A DNA stretch of 64,000 nucleotides from Pontibacter lucknowensis (GCF_900156415.1 NZ_FTNM01000002.1:62001-126000); one strand, 5' to 3'; positions 24,717 through 34,053 are shown, numbered from the stretch's first letter. Made by a program: numbers and translations. Notes: generated by a model from the sequence alone, not told the origin.

Positions 24717-27167
24717 TTGCCTTTCAACCCCTTCTCCATAGACCTCCCCGTTCGGGAAATCATACCTGCCGTCAGAGAACACCTTTCGGCGCAGAATACC
24801 CTGATCGTAAACGCCCCTCCGGGAGCCGGTAAAAGTACCTTGCTGCCGCTGGCGATACTCGGCGAGCCCTGGCTGAAAGATCAGAAGATCATCATGCTGG
24901 AGCCGCGTCGCCTGGCGGCCAAAACCATTGCCGAGCGCCTGGCGCAGCTGCTGGGCGAGGAGGTAGGCCAGACCGTCGGTTACCGTATCCGGTTTGAGAA
25001 CCGCATTTCTGACAAGACCCGCATTGAGGTCGTCACCGAAGGCATCCTGACGCGCATGATCCACAGCGACCGTTTGCTGACAGGTATAGCCATCGTGATC
25101 TTCGACGAGTTTCACGAGCGCAGCATCCATGCCGATGTGGCCATGGCCCTGAGCCGGGAGGCGCAGCATACCCTGCGGCCCGACCTGCGCATTCTGGTGA
25201 TGTCGGCCACGCTGGACATGCCGCAACTGACGAGTCTGCTCAAGGCGCCGGCCGTGCAAAGCATGGGACGGCAGTACCCGATCAACACGATCTATACCGG
25301 CGACGCCGACGACCGCATGCTGCCCGAAATGACGGCCCGTGTGGTGCAGCAGGCAGCTAAGGAGCAGGAGGGGGATATCCTCGTGTTCCTGCCCGGCGAA
25401 AACGACATCCGCAAAGTGGAAATACTCTTGCGCAAACAACTGCGCGGCGTGCAGATCCATCCGCTGTTTGGCATGCTGCCCTTTGGCAAGCAGTACGCCG
25501 CCATCATGCCCGACCGCGAAGGTAGGCGCAAAGTCGTGCTGGCCACCAGCATCGCCGAGACCAGCCTGACCATAGAAGGTGTGTCGGTAGTGGTGGATAC
25601 AGGCTTCGGCAAGACCTCCCGCTTCGATCCGAAATCGGGTTTGTCGCGTCTCGAAACAGCGCGTATCTCCAAAGACGCCGCCGACCAGCGTGCCGGTCGT
25701 GCCGGTCGTCTGGGTCCGGGCACCGCTTACCGCATGTGGAGCAAAACCACGCAGGAGCGGATGTCTCCGCACCGCACCCCGGAGATCATGGAAGCCGACC
25801 TGGCCAACCTGGTGCTCGACATGGCGCAGTGGGGTATTATGGACATCCGCAGCCTGACCTGGCTCAACCCGCCACCACGTGCCGCCCTGCAATACGCCAC
25901 CGAGATGCTGCACCAGCTGCAGGCGCTGGAGAACGGCCGCATCACGGAGCATGGCAGGAAAATGCACGCACTGCCTTGTCACCCGCGTATCGCGCACATG
26001 CTGCTCAAAGCCGAAGAAACCGACCAGGTAGCCCTGGCCAGTGACATTGCTGCCATTCTGGAAGAGCGCGATCCGCTGGACCGCAACGCCGGCATCGATA
26101 TTAACTTAAGAATAGAGGCCCTCCGCAGGTATAGGCGGGAACAGGGGCAGGGCAAGCGCTTCGCCAGGATCGAGAAGATTGCCCGCTCGTACCGACATCT
26201 GTTCAGCATAGAACCGGAAAACGGGAACTTTGACGACTACGAAACCGGTGTGCTGCTCACGCATTGCTACCCGGAACGCATCGCCTATGCCCGTCCCGGC
26301 AACAATGCGCAGTTTCAGTTGGCCAGCGGTCAGTATGCCTCCGCCGGTCACCGCGACGACCTGGCACACGAGCCCTGGCTGGCTATTGCGCACCTGCACG
26401 CTGGCACCGGCGACAATCCGGGCCGCATCTTCCTGGCCTCGCCGCTCAATCCGCGCGACCTGGCCCCGCTTGTGAAGCAAAAGGAGGTATACCACTGGGA
26501 CGTGAATGACGGCGAACTCAGCGCCTCCATGGACACCCGCATCGGCAGCATTGTGCTGCAAAGCAAGCCGCTGCCAGCACCCGACGAAAAGCACCGCGTA
26601 CCGGCCATGTCCGAAGCCATCAAACAGGAGGGCGAGCACCTGCTGGACTTTAACTACGAAGTAAGACAGTGGCAGAACCGTGTGCTGAGCCTGCGCAAGT
26701 GGCGCCCCTCCGAGTTCTGGCCCGACGTGAGCACCAGCACCTTGCTGATGACGAACTGGGACTGGGTGAAGTCCTACCTCTTCGACATCGAGCACCCCGA
26801 CGAACTGATGGAGCTGGAGCTGCTGCCGATCCTGGAAGCCAAATACCTGAACGAGGAGCAGCGTGCCCGTCTGGAGGTGCTGGCCCCCTCCAGCATCACC
26901 TTACCGGATGGTTCGGATATTGACCTGTATTACCACGCAGATGGAAGTCAGCCGAAGCTGGAGATCCGACTGCAGGATGTGCTGGACTGGGAAGAAAGCC
27001 CGACAGTGGACGAAGGTGAGATGACGGTGGAGCTGGCCCTGCTAAGTCCGGAGTTAAAGCCGATCACGACCGTGTCAGACCTGGCGAGTTTCTGGAAAGG
27101 GAATTATAGAGTGATCAAGCGGCAGCTGGAAGTGGTGTTTCCGGAAGTGGAGTGGAGTAGGGGTTAG
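24717..27167 (+). CDS. hrpB: ATP-dependent RNA helicase HrpB (DEAH family)
   Basis: The 816-residue helicase starts at TTG (24717), the start supported by two other copies of the 5' end that keep it. Motif I is GAGKS at 36-40, motif II DEFH at 130-133, motif III SATL in VMSATLD, motif V SIAETSLTIEGV and motif VI DQRAGRAGR, all intact. Beyond residue 480 the HrpB-specific C-terminal domain ends with WPVELALL-like and FPEVEWSRG patterns. HrpB is a ribosome- or RNA-linked helicase whose role is poorly defined. Length is normal. Two palindromic repeats and a terminator follow the stop. Confidence 0.94.
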   Translation: MPFNPFSIDLPVREIIPAVREHLSAQNTLIVNAPPGAGKSTLLPLAILGEPWLKDQKIIMLEPRRLAAKTIAERLAQLLGEEVGQTVGYRIRFENRISDKTRIEVVTEGILTRMIHSDRLLTGIAIVIFDEFHERSIHADVAMALSREAQHTLRPDLRILVMSATLDMPQLTSLLKAPAVQSMGRQYPINTIYTGDADDRMLPEMTARVVQQAAKEQEGDILVFLPGENDIRKVEILLRKQLRGVQIHPLFGMLPFGKQYAAIMPDREGRRKVVLATSIAETSLTIEGVSVVVDTGFGKTSRFDPKSGLSRLETARISKDAADQRAGRAGRLGPGTAYRMWSKTTQERMSPHRTPEIMEADLANLVLDMAQWGIMDIRSLTWLNPPPRAALQYATEMLHQLQALENGRITEHGRKMHALPCHPRIAHMLLKAEETDQVALASDIAAILEERDPLDRNAGIDINLRIEALRRYRREQGQGKRFARIEKIARSYRHLFSIEPENGNFDDYETGVLLTHCYPERIAYARPGNNAQFQLASGQYASAGHRDDLAHEPWLAIAHLHAGTGDNPGRIFLASPLNPRDLAPLVKQKEVYHWDVNDGELSASMDTRIGSIVLQSKPLPAPDEKHRVPAMSEAIKQEGEHLLDFNYEVRQWQNRVLSLRKWRPSEFWPDVSTSTLLMTNWDWVKSYLFDIEHPDELMELELLPILEAKYLNEEQRARLEVLAPSSITLPDGSDIDLYYHADGSQPKLEIRLQDVLDWEESPTVDEGEMTVELALLSPELKPITTVSDLASFWKGNYRVIKRQLEVVFPEVEWSRG

Positions 27168-27177
27168 AGTTTCTTTC

Positions 27178-27251
27178 TGTCATTTCGACAGAATGGAGAA
27201 ATCTGAATCAGAAATCATTTATCCAGATCTCTCCATTCTGTCGAGATGACA
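27178..27251. repeat. Long imperfect palindrome behind hrpB
   Basis: The arm 27178-27205 (TGTCATTTCGACAGAATGGA and on) is repeated inverted at 27223-27251 with two mismatches, around an 18-base loop. It begins 11 bases after the hrpB stop. The word TTTCGACnGAATGGAGAAATCT looks like a dispersed palindromic element that I recall from other Bacteroidota; only one copy is in this window. Confidence 0.75.
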
Positions 27252-27272
27252 ATTTAGGCCTATTACTCAATA

Positions 27273-27383
27273 CCCTCGCTCGCGTCCCGCGAGTGTGAGC
27301 TATCTGGCGGACTCTGGCCGCTTGTTTGTGCCTGTCGGCACAGGTGGCGGGACGCCACCGCATAACTCACACTCGAGCGAGGG
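27273..27383. repeat. Dispersed palindromic repeat, copy A (full, right arm shortened)
   Basis: The 111-bp unit starts CCCTCGCTCGCGTCCCGCGA and ends CTCACACTCGAGCGAGGG. The outer arms pair, but the right arm has lost the inner CGCGGGACG that makes the left arm self-pairing. The inside has the family's core TGGCGGACTCTGGCCG, a small hairpin GTGCC..GGCAC and GTGGCGGGACGCCAC. It lies between hrpB and the symporter gene. Confidence 0.85.
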
Positions 27384-27459
27384 CAAGTAAAGAGATTCCC
27401 CTCTTGAGGGGCCCCCACGATTAGATACGGATAGATATATCCGACTAAGCATTTCTAAA

Positions 27460-27495
27460 AAGAAAGAGACGCCTCAACAGCGTCTCTTTTCTTTT
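27460..27495. terminator. Bidirectional terminator between hrpB and the symporter gene
   Basis: AAAGAGACG (27463-27471) pairs with CGTCTCTTT (27481-27489) around a nine-base loop. A-rich left flank and T-rich right flank allow termination on both strands, fitting the convergent arrangement. Confidence 0.8.
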
Positions 27496-27514
27496 TCAAC
27501 TCTTATGAATAAAA

Positions 27515-28990
27515 CTAAACCGCTTTCAATTCCTTCTGATCCTTTGCTTCCTGCTCATCAACACCAATCGCTTTATTCCAGTCACCGGCGTTCTTTATAC
27601 CGAGTTTCTCCGGGTCAAAGGTTGGGTCGAGGCCCGCTTTGCGCTGGGCCAGGTAATCCTGCAGGGTGCGTAAGGCCGGCTTGCGCAGCAGGAAGATGGC
27701 AATGACGTTGAGCCAGGCCATGATGCCCACACCGATGTCGCCCAGCATCCAGGCGGATTCAGCTGTCTTTACAGAGCCGTAGAAGGTAGCGGCCAGTATG
27801 AAAAGGCGCAGCGCCCAGAGCATCCACTGTTTGTTTTTGGTGTTCAGGTAGCTCAGGTTGGTTTCGGCAATGTAGTAATAGGCCATGATGGTGGTGAAGG
27901 CAAAGAAGAACAGCGAAATCGCGATAAAGCCGCTACCCAGTGCGGGGAAGTGAGAGCTCACCGCCAGCTGCGTATACTCTGGTCCGAAAGGCACGCCCGG
28001 CAGGTTCTCCACCAGAAAGCCCCCCTCCGGATTCACCACATTATATTGCCCTGTAAACAGAATCATGAAGGCTGTAGCCGTACAAACGAACAGCGTATCT
28101 ACGTAAACAGAAAAGGCCTGTACCAAACCCTGCTTGGCAGGATGGCTTACTTCGGCCGCTGCCGCTGCATGCGGCGCAGTACCCTGGCCTGCCTCGTTCG
28201 AGTAAATACCACGCTTCACACCCCACGAAATGGCCATGCCAAACACACCGGCAAAAGCGGGCTCGAGGTCAAACGCAGAACTGATGATGAGGCTGAACAC
28301 GGCCGGAACTTCTGAGATATTCATCAGAATGATCACGACCGACATCAGGATATAAGCCCCCGCCATAAACGGAACCACCACCTGTGCCACGTTGCCGATG
28401 CGCTTCACGCCTCCTACAATGATCAGGGCCAGCAGCAGGGTAACGGCACCACCCGTGTAGGCAACCGGTATCTGGAAGGCATTGCTGATACCGGAGGCAA
28501 TACTGTTGCTCTGCACACCCGGGAGGAACAAGGCCATGCTGATAATGGTCGCGACCGCAAACAGCACGGCATACCATTTCACGCCAAGGCCTTTTTCGAT
28601 GTAGAAGGCCGGCCCGCCTCTGTACTGGCCATTTTTTACCTGCTTGTAGATCTGTCCCAGGGTGGCTTCTATGAAGGCAGAGGAACTGCCCAGAAAAGCA
28701 ATCATCCACATCCAGAACACAGCACCCGGGCCACCCATGGCAATAGCCGTGGCTACACCGGCAATATTGCCTGTGCCGACACGCCCGGCAATGGCTACGG
28801 TAAAAGCCTGGAATGAACTGATGCCTTTGTTAGAGGACTGCCCCCGGAAGAGCAGGCGCAGCATTTCGCGGAGGTAGCGAATCTGCAGGAATTTGGTGGC
28901 GATGGAGAAGTATACACCTGCCCCAAGGCAAAGTACGATAAGTGCATTGCTCCAGACGATGTCGTTCACCGAACTGATAATGTTTTCCAT
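27515..28990 (-). CDS. Sodium/alanine (or glycine) symporter, AGCS family
   Basis: The 491-residue protein is an inner-membrane carrier with about 11 hydrophobic segments. It shows the AGCS pattern GRVGTGNIAGVATAIAMGGPGAVFWMWMIAFLG, where the Gly-Asn region binds substrate and sodium, and the later GMAISWGVKRGIYSNEAGQGTAPHAAAA, the family's signature. The C-terminal end is soluble and charged. The protein imports alanine or glycine with Na+ (or H+). It is single on its strand, with the promoter in the 400-base spacer to the right. Confidence 0.93.
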   Translation of the reverse strand: MENIISSVNDIVWSNALIVLCLGAGVYFSIATKFLQIRYLREMLRLLFRGQSSNKGISSFQAFTVAIAGRVGTGNIAGVATAIAMGGPGAVFWMWMIAFLGSSSAFIEATLGQIYKQVKNGQYRGGPAFYIEKGLGVKWYAVLFAVATIISMALFLPGVQSNSIASGISNAFQIPVAYTGGAVTLLLALIIVGGVKRIGNVAQVVVPFMAGAYILMSVVIILMNISEVPAVFSLIISSAFDLEPAFAGVFGMAISWGVKRGIYSNEAGQGTAPHAAAAAEVSHPAKQGLVQAFSVYVDTLFVCTATAFMILFTGQYNVVNPEGGFLVENLPGVPFGPEYTQLAVSSHFPALGSGFIAISLFFFAFTTIMAYYYIAETNLSYLNTKNKQWMLWALRLFILAATFYGSVKTAESAWMLGDIGVGIMAWLNVIAIFLLRKPALRTLQDYLAQRKAGLDPTFDPEKLGIKNAGDWNKAIGVDEQEAKDQKELKAV

Positions 28991-29393
28991 GGAGAGAAGG
29001 TGGGTTTTAATCTTGTCAAGTATAGTTCGAAACCCTGTTTTGATAGAACGAAAGGTTTCTGCACTTTAAATTAGACAGAAATTTTCAGAACTGAAGAGTT
29101 TAGCCCGGCTTATTATTTCCCGAGAAACATGAATGCCACTTGCAAGGTCCGCCGTTTTATTTGCTGAACAGCTTAGCAGGTTATGCTGAGCACCCGGTCA
29201 AGCGCTGTACCAAAATGATCTGTGTTAGGGCAGGAGGAGCTATACCTGAACAGGGGGATTACCTGGTAGGAACTCAAAACATTAACAAATCTTGCCGGGA
29301 AAGAGTACATGATAGTGTTGGCAGGAAAATGCAACCCCTTCCGGCACTGATTCGCTTTAGCAACCATACGTCACAGAAAAAAACAAAAGAAGG
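28991..29393. other. Spacer without supported gene
   Basis: 403 bases between the divergent symporter and CBM48 genes. A plus-strand frame 29140-29397 exists but has no family, signal or clear start features. I see no terminator or clear repeat, so the stretch probably holds only the two promoters. Confidence 0.4.
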
Positions 29394-29684
29394 ATGATTC
29401 AGAAAACATACCTGAAAACAAAAGACCAGTGTAAAGTTAAATTCACGATCAGCATCGAAAATGCGGACAGAGTGGAGATCCTCGGCCTGAATAACGACTG
29501 GAACACACCGATCAAAATGAGCAAGAAAAAGGGTGGTGTATTTGAGTGTGTGCAGACGCTCCCGCGTCATACACAGCACGAATTCAAATACCTGGTAAAC
29601 GGTACCGACTGGCGTAACGATCCGGATGCCGATGGGGAGGCTCCCAATGAGTTTGGCGGGACCAACACCTTGCTTGTGCTCTAG
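29394..29684 (+). CDS. Small glycogen/starch-binding-like protein (isoamylase early-set, CBM48 type)
   Basis: The 96-residue protein is a single beta-sandwich domain. It opens KCKVKFTISIENADRVEILG-like (here CKVKFTISIENADRVEILGL), then NNDWNTPIKMSKKKGGVFEC, HEFKYLVNGTDWRNDPDADG and NTLLVL, the standard order of E-set domains found at the N-terminus of branching and debranching enzymes and of AMPK beta. Trp and Lys positions that bind alpha-glucans are kept. There is no catalytic domain or signal peptide. Stand-alone copies are common in Bacteroidota; function unknown. The start ATG is preceded by AAAGAAGG, a fair ribosome-binding site. Confidence 0.87.
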   Translation: MIQKTYLKTKDQCKVKFTISIENADRVEILGLNNDWNTPIKMSKKKGGVFECVQTLPRHTQHEFKYLVNGTDWRNDPDADGEAPNEFGGTNTLLVL

Positions 29685-29717
29685 TCGCCGTTCCCAGCGA
29701 GAGCAAATACGTTTAAT

Positions 29718-30185
29718 TTAATTGCTTATACCTGAGATGTAGGAGGCTATTTCCTGCTCTTTTTCCTGCATGTGCTCGTAGGCAAACTTCTGCAGCACAT
29801 CGCAGGAAACTTTGTCGAGCATGCCAATAATCCGCGCTTCGCTGATCACCTCCTGGTTCCAGTCAGAGGCGATGACCATAATGGCTTGTCCGTTGTATGG
29901 GCTGAGGTCCAGCAGGTCGGCGGTCAGGTTAGGCGATGGCCATTTGCCAGCTGCCAGGCTGTACAAACCGGGTTCCCAGCGGGGCGGATCATTTTTAAGA
30001 TCCGGCACCGGTTTAAAATAGCCTTCATCCACAGGACCTATAAACAAAACATTCGCTTTGCTGAGGGTAGTCGGAACAAGCGTCTTGGGGTCAGGCAATA
30101 CAGTGCCGGCTTCTTCCAGCGTTTCTTCGGGTTCATCCATGCCTATACATACTACCAGAAATAGCAGATAGTTGTCCTGCGCCAT
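29718..30185 (-). CDS. Hypothetical soluble protein
   Basis: This 155-residue protein has no signal peptide or membrane helix. It begins MAQDNYLLFLVVCIGMDEPE and has a Pro-rich first half (VLPDPKTLVPTT, PDLKNDPPRWEPGLYS) followed by an alternating strand-helix pattern (GQAIMVIASDWNQEVISEARII) and a charged C-terminal helix (HMQEKEQEIASYIS). I do not recognise the family. It is convergent with the CBM48 gene with 33 bases between and is read away from the hydroxylase operon. The reading frame, codon use and spacing support a real gene. Confidence 0.6.
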   Translation of the reverse strand: MAQDNYLLFLVVCIGMDEPEETLEEAGTVLPDPKTLVPTTLSKANVLFIGPVDEGYFKPVPDLKNDPPRWEPGLYSLAAGKWPSPNLTADLLDLSPYNGQAIMVIASDWNQEVISEARIIGMLDKVSCDVLQKFAYEHMQEKEQEIASYISGISN

Positions 30186-30300
30186 TTAGAGCCAACATAA
30201 GGAGGAAAGGAGCGTAAAGCTAAGCTGTTCATTTTCGCTCATCTGACTGGCAAAAATTCTTTTGTAAAACAGTCGGCTGGTCATTTAATCTCCTTCTGCT

Positions 30301-30801
30301 ATGGAAAAAGAAAATCCCCCATTACCACCGCTGCAATCCGTCACGCTCCGCATCAACGGCAAAGAGCAGCGCCTGGAGCTGGCCCCCTGGACCTCCCTGC
30401 TCGATGCCCTGCGGGAGCACCTGCACCTGACCGGCACCAAAAAAGGCTGCGACCACGGCCAGTGCGGCGCCTGCACCGTGCTCATCGACGGCAAGCGCAT
30501 CAACTCCTGCCTGACCCTGGCGATGATGCAGGAAGACAAAGAAATCACCACCATCGAGGGACTGGCCAAAGACGGCGAACTGCACCCGGTGCAGCAGGCT
30601 TTTATCGACCACGACGCCTTCCAGTGTGGCTATTGCACACCGGGGCAGATCTGTTCGGTGATCGGGCTGGTGAACGAGGGCAAGGCTAAAACACTGGCTG
30701 ATATCCGGGACCTGATGAGTGGAAATGTGTGCCGTTGTGGTGCCTATGTGAACATCGTGAAAGTGGTGCAGGAAGCACTGGAAAGGAGCGAGGCAAAATG
30801 A
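30301..30801 (+). CDS. paoA: [2Fe-2S] subunit of a PaoABC-like molybdenum hydroxylase
   Basis: The 166-residue small subunit carries two [2Fe-2S] clusters. The plant-ferredoxin-type site uses Cys50, Cys55, Cys58 and Cys70 (KGCDHGQCGACTV and INSC), the second uses Cys109, Cys112, Cys144 and Cys146 (QCGYCTPGQ and GNVCRCGAY). It passes electrons from the molybdenum site to FAD. E. coli PaoA has a TAT signal; none is present here, so the complex should be cytosolic. It overlaps the FAD subunit gene by ATGA. The aldehyde/purine-like substrate is not readable. Confidence 0.9.
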   Translation: MEKENPPLPPLQSVTLRINGKEQRLELAPWTSLLDALREHLHLTGTKKGCDHGQCGACTVLIDGKRINSCLTLAMMQEDKEITTIEGLAKDGELHPVQQAFIDHDAFQCGYCTPGQICSVIGLVNEGKAKTLADIRDLMSGNVCRCGAYVNIVKVVQEALERSEAK

Positions 30802-31793
30802 GACCCTTCACCTATACCCGGGCCACGGACGTGAACAGCGCCGTGCAGGAAATCACCAGACATGAGAAGGCGAAATTTGTAGCGGGGGGTACTAACCTGC
30901 TCGACCTGATGAAGATCGACGTGATGGCCCCGCAGCATCTGGTCGACATCACCCGCATTGCCCTCAAGACCATTGAAGAAACCGCAGACGGCGGCCTGCG
31001 GCTGGGTGCGCTGGTGACGAACAACGACACCGCCTACCACGAGCAGGTGGAGAAGCGCTACCCGCTGCTCTCGCACGCGATACTGGCAGGCGCCACCGGA
31101 CAGCTGCGCAACATGGCCACCGATGGTGGCAACCTGCTGCAACGCACCCGCTGCTATTACTTTTACGATACCCAAACGCCCTGCAACAAGCGTGAACCCG
31201 GCTCTGGCTGCTCCGCCATCAAAGGCTATAACCGCGACCTGGCCATACTGGGCACGAGCGAGCATTGCATCGCTACCCATCCGTCCGATATGTGTGTGGC
31301 CCTGGCTGCGCTGGAGGCAAGCATCAACGTAACCGGGCCAAACGGCGATCGGGTTATACCTATTGCCGATTTCCACCGCCTTCCCGGCGATACCCCACAC
31401 ATCGACACCAACCTGCAGGAGGACGAGATTATCACCTCCATCGACTTACCAGCCAAAGGTTTTGCAGAGCACTATACCTACCTCAAGCTCCGTGACCGCG
31501 CCTCCTATGCCTTTGCCATTATATCAGTGGCCGCTGCCCTGGACATGGACGGCGACACCATCAAAGAAGCCCGCATTGCCCTGGGTGGGGTGGCGCACAA
31601 GCCTTGGCGAAAACCAGCGGCCGAAGCTATGCTACAGGGACAGCAGGCAACGCGTGAGAATTTTCAGAAAGTAGCAGAAGCTTACCTGGAAGGCGCGAAA
31701 GGGTATGGGGATAACGATTTTAAAATAGAGCTGGCGAAGCGGGCCATTGTGCGGGCGCTGGAGCAGGCTTTTAACAAGGAGGGTGCAGCATGA
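30798..31793 (+). CDS. paoB: FAD (and [4Fe-4S]) subunit of PaoABC-like hydroxylase
   Basis: Starting at the ATG 30798, which overlaps the stop of the small subunit (ATGA), the protein has 331 residues. The FAD-binding site is FVAGGTNLLDLMKI and the second FAD motif GATGQLRNMATDGGN. The segment CYYFYDTQTPCNKREPGSGC has the Cys spacing that binds the extra [4Fe-4S] cluster in E. coli PaoB, which marks it as that subfamily. It continues CIATHPSDMCVALAALEA. A longer upstream frame (30729) exists but runs inside the small-subunit gene. It ends in an ATGA overlap with the large subunit. Confidence 0.92.
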   Translation: MRPFTYTRATDVNSAVQEITRHEKAKFVAGGTNLLDLMKIDVMAPQHLVDITRIALKTIEETADGGLRLGALVTNNDTAYHEQVEKRYPLLSHAILAGATGQLRNMATDGGNLLQRTRCYYFYDTQTPCNKREPGSGCSAIKGYNRDLAILGTSEHCIATHPSDMCVALAALEASINVTGPNGDRVIPIADFHRLPGDTPHIDTNLQEDEIITSIDLPAKGFAEHYTYLKLRDRASYAFAIISVAAALDMDGDTIKEARIALGGVAHKPWRKPAAEAMLQGQQATRENFQKVAEAYLEGAKGYGDNDFKIELAKRAIVRALEQAFNKEGAA

Positions 31794-34009
31794 AAACAGA
31801 TCAGATAGGAAAAGAAAGAAACCGGGTTGACGGCAAAGCCAAAGTAACCGGCGAAGCAAAATATGCGGCAGAGTTTGATGCTGAGAAACTGGCTTATGGT
31901 GTGGTCGTGAGCAGCGGCATCGCTAAAGGAAAGATCAAACGCATCGATACCAGCAAAGCCCTGGCACTGGACGGGGTACTGCAGGTATTCACGCACGAAA
32001 ACCGTCCCGGCTACATGTGGCTGGACAAAAACTACAAAGACGATGATGCGCCTCCAGGCTCACCTTTTCGTCCTCTTTATGACAGCGAGGTGCAGTTCAG
32101 CATGCAGCCCATTGCGCTGGTCGTAGCCGAGACTTTTGAGCTGGCCAGGTATGCGGCCATGCTGGTGGAGGTGGAATACGAGGAAGCAGAACACGACACC
32201 GATTTTGAATCGAATCTGGAGCAAGCCTACGAACCGAAAGAGTACAAAGCCACGGAGCCGCCCAAGCCTCGGGGTGATGTAGACCAAGCTTTAGCTGAGG
32301 CAAGTGCCCGCATCGAAGAAACCTATACCCATCCGGCTGAGCACCATAACCCGATGGAGATGCACGCCAGCACCGCCGTGTGGGAAGGTGATGGAAAACT
32401 GACAGTCTACGACAAGATACAGGGTGTGCAGAACAGTCAGCAGTACATTGCCAGCGCCTTTGGTATGTCTAAGGACGAGGTGCGGGTGATCTCGCCATTT
32501 GTCGGGGGAGCCTTTGGTTCGGGTTTGCGCCCGCAGTACCAGCTCTTCCTGGCCGTGCTGGCAGCCCGTGAACTGCAACGCTCTGTGCGGGTCGTAATGA
32601 CGCGTCAGCAGATGTTCTCCTTCGGTCACCGCCCCAAAACCCTGCAACGCTTTAAACTGGGCGCAGATACCGGCGGCAAGTTGCAGGCGCTGCAGCAGGA
32701 GGTATACGGCGAGACCTCCAAGTTCGAAGACTACAGCGAAGACGTCGTGCTCTGGCCAGGTGTACTGTACCCATGCGACAATACCAAGCTGACGCACAAA
32801 CTGGTGGCGCTGGATGTGTATACCCCACTCGATATGCGGGCGCCCGGCGGCACAACCGGCATTTACGCATTGGAGTGCGCCATCGACGAACTGGCCTACA
32901 AGGCAGGTATAGATCCGCTGGAGTTCCGGAAGAAAAATTACTCTGAAAAAGATCAGAACGAAGACAAGCCATTTTCGAGCAAGGAGCTGCGGGAATGCTA
33001 CCGACAGGGAGCCGATAAATTTGGCTGGGCTAAGCGCAGAATGGAGCCGCGTTCCATGAAAGAAGGTCACCAGCTGATCGGCTGGGGATTTGCCCAGGGT
33101 GCCTGGGAGGCGAACCAGGCCGAGGCCAGCGCCAAGGCCGTGCTCAGTAAAGAAGGCAAGCTCACCGTCAGCAGCGCCACCGCCGACATTGGCACCGGTA
33201 CTTACACCGTGATGACCCAGATAGCCGCCGAGGCACTGGGGCTACCGTTGGAGGATGTGACGTTCAAGCTGGGCGATTCCGATCTGCCGAAAGCGCCTTT
33301 AGAAGGTGGCTCGAAGACCGTTGCTACAGTAGGGTCCGCCGTGAAAAAAGCCTGCGAACAGGTACAGGAAAAACTTTTAAAGTTGGCCCAACAGCAGCCG
33401 GATTCGCCACTCGCTGAAGCAAAGCTGGAAGAGGTGGATTTCTCAGAAGGTAAGATCAGCCTGAAGCGAGATGCCTCAAAAAGTGTGCAGTTGCAGGACC
33501 TGTTGGAGCAAAGCGACAACGGCAGCCTGGAAGGAGAGGTGTCTACCAAGCCATCAGATGAATCGAAGGAATACGCCCGTTACGCGCACTCCGCTGTGTT
33601 TGCCGAAGTGAAAGTAGACGAAGACCTGGGTACCGTTAAAGTTACCCGGCTGGTAACAGCTGTAGCCGGTGGCCGCATCGTGAACCCCAAAACCGCCCGC
33701 AGCCAGATACTCGGCGGCATGGTCTGGGGCATGGGCGTTGCCCTGCACGAGCACACGGTCATGGACAATAACCTCGGCCGTTTCATCAACCACGACCTCG
33801 ATAAATACCATGTACCCGTGAATGCCGACGTGCAGGAAATGGAGGTGATCTTTGTGGAGGAGAAGGATGAAGTCGTGAATCCGCTGGGTGTGAAAGGGCT
33901 TGGTGAGATAGGGGTAGTGGGGGTTGCTCCGGCTATCGCCAACGCGATATTTCATGCGACGGGGAAGCGGGTACGGGAGTTGCCGATTACAATGGATAAG
34001 TTGTTATAG
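31790..34009 (+). CDS. paoC: Molybdenum-binding catalytic subunit, PaoC/xanthine dehydrogenase family
   Basis: The 739-residue subunit binds the molybdenum cofactor and oxidises the substrate by hydroxylation. The expected landmarks are present: VDGKAKVTGEAKYAAEF at the start, FVGGAFGSGL, MRAPGGTTG and, near the end, VKGLGEIGVVGVAPAIANAIF, whose Glu is the catalytic base of the family. There is no signal peptide. Together with the two upstream genes it forms a three-gene unit with ATGA junctions. PaoABC-like enzymes act on aromatic aldehydes and use the cytosine-dinucleotide form of the cofactor, which fits the mocA gene at 36099. Confidence 0.92.
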   Translation: MKTDQIGKERNRVDGKAKVTGEAKYAAEFDAEKLAYGVVVSSGIAKGKIKRIDTSKALALDGVLQVFTHENRPGYMWLDKNYKDDDAPPGSPFRPLYDSEVQFSMQPIALVVAETFELARYAAMLVEVEYEEAEHDTDFESNLEQAYEPKEYKATEPPKPRGDVDQALAEASARIEETYTHPAEHHNPMEMHASTAVWEGDGKLTVYDKIQGVQNSQQYIASAFGMSKDEVRVISPFVGGAFGSGLRPQYQLFLAVLAARELQRSVRVVMTRQQMFSFGHRPKTLQRFKLGADTGGKLQALQQEVYGETSKFEDYSEDVVLWPGVLYPCDNTKLTHKLVALDVYTPLDMRAPGGTTGIYALECAIDELAYKAGIDPLEFRKKNYSEKDQNEDKPFSSKELRECYRQGADKFGWAKRRMEPRSMKEGHQLIGWGFAQGAWEANQAEASAKAVLSKEGKLTVSSATADIGTGTYTVMTQIAAEALGLPLEDVTFKLGDSDLPKAPLEGGSKTVATVGSAVKKACEQVQEKLLKLAQQQPDSPLAEAKLEEVDFSEGKISLKRDASKSVQLQDLLEQSDNGSLEGEVSTKPSDESKEYARYAHSAVFAEVKVDEDLGTVKVTRLVTAVAGGRIVNPKTARSQILGGMVWGMGVALHEHTVMDNNLGRFINHDLDKYHVPVNADVQEMEVIFVEEKDEVVNPLGVKGLGEIGVVGVAPAIANAIFHATGKRVRELPITMDKLL

Positions 34010-34053
34010 TTTTTCGCCTGGCCGGCGGGGCCTTGGGGTATGGGTGTTTATGG

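Noticed and set aside
24636..25997. 453-residue open frame antisense to hrpB
   Set aside because: Shadow of a strongly conserved helicase; no recognizable domain on the minus strand.
27273..27383. CRISPR array as an explanation for the repeated units
   Set aside because: Copies are kilobases apart, single, palindromic and without regular spacers or cas genes.
29140..29397. 85-residue plus-strand frame in front of the CBM48 gene
   Set aside because: Poor start, no family, overlaps the ribosome-binding region of the real gene.
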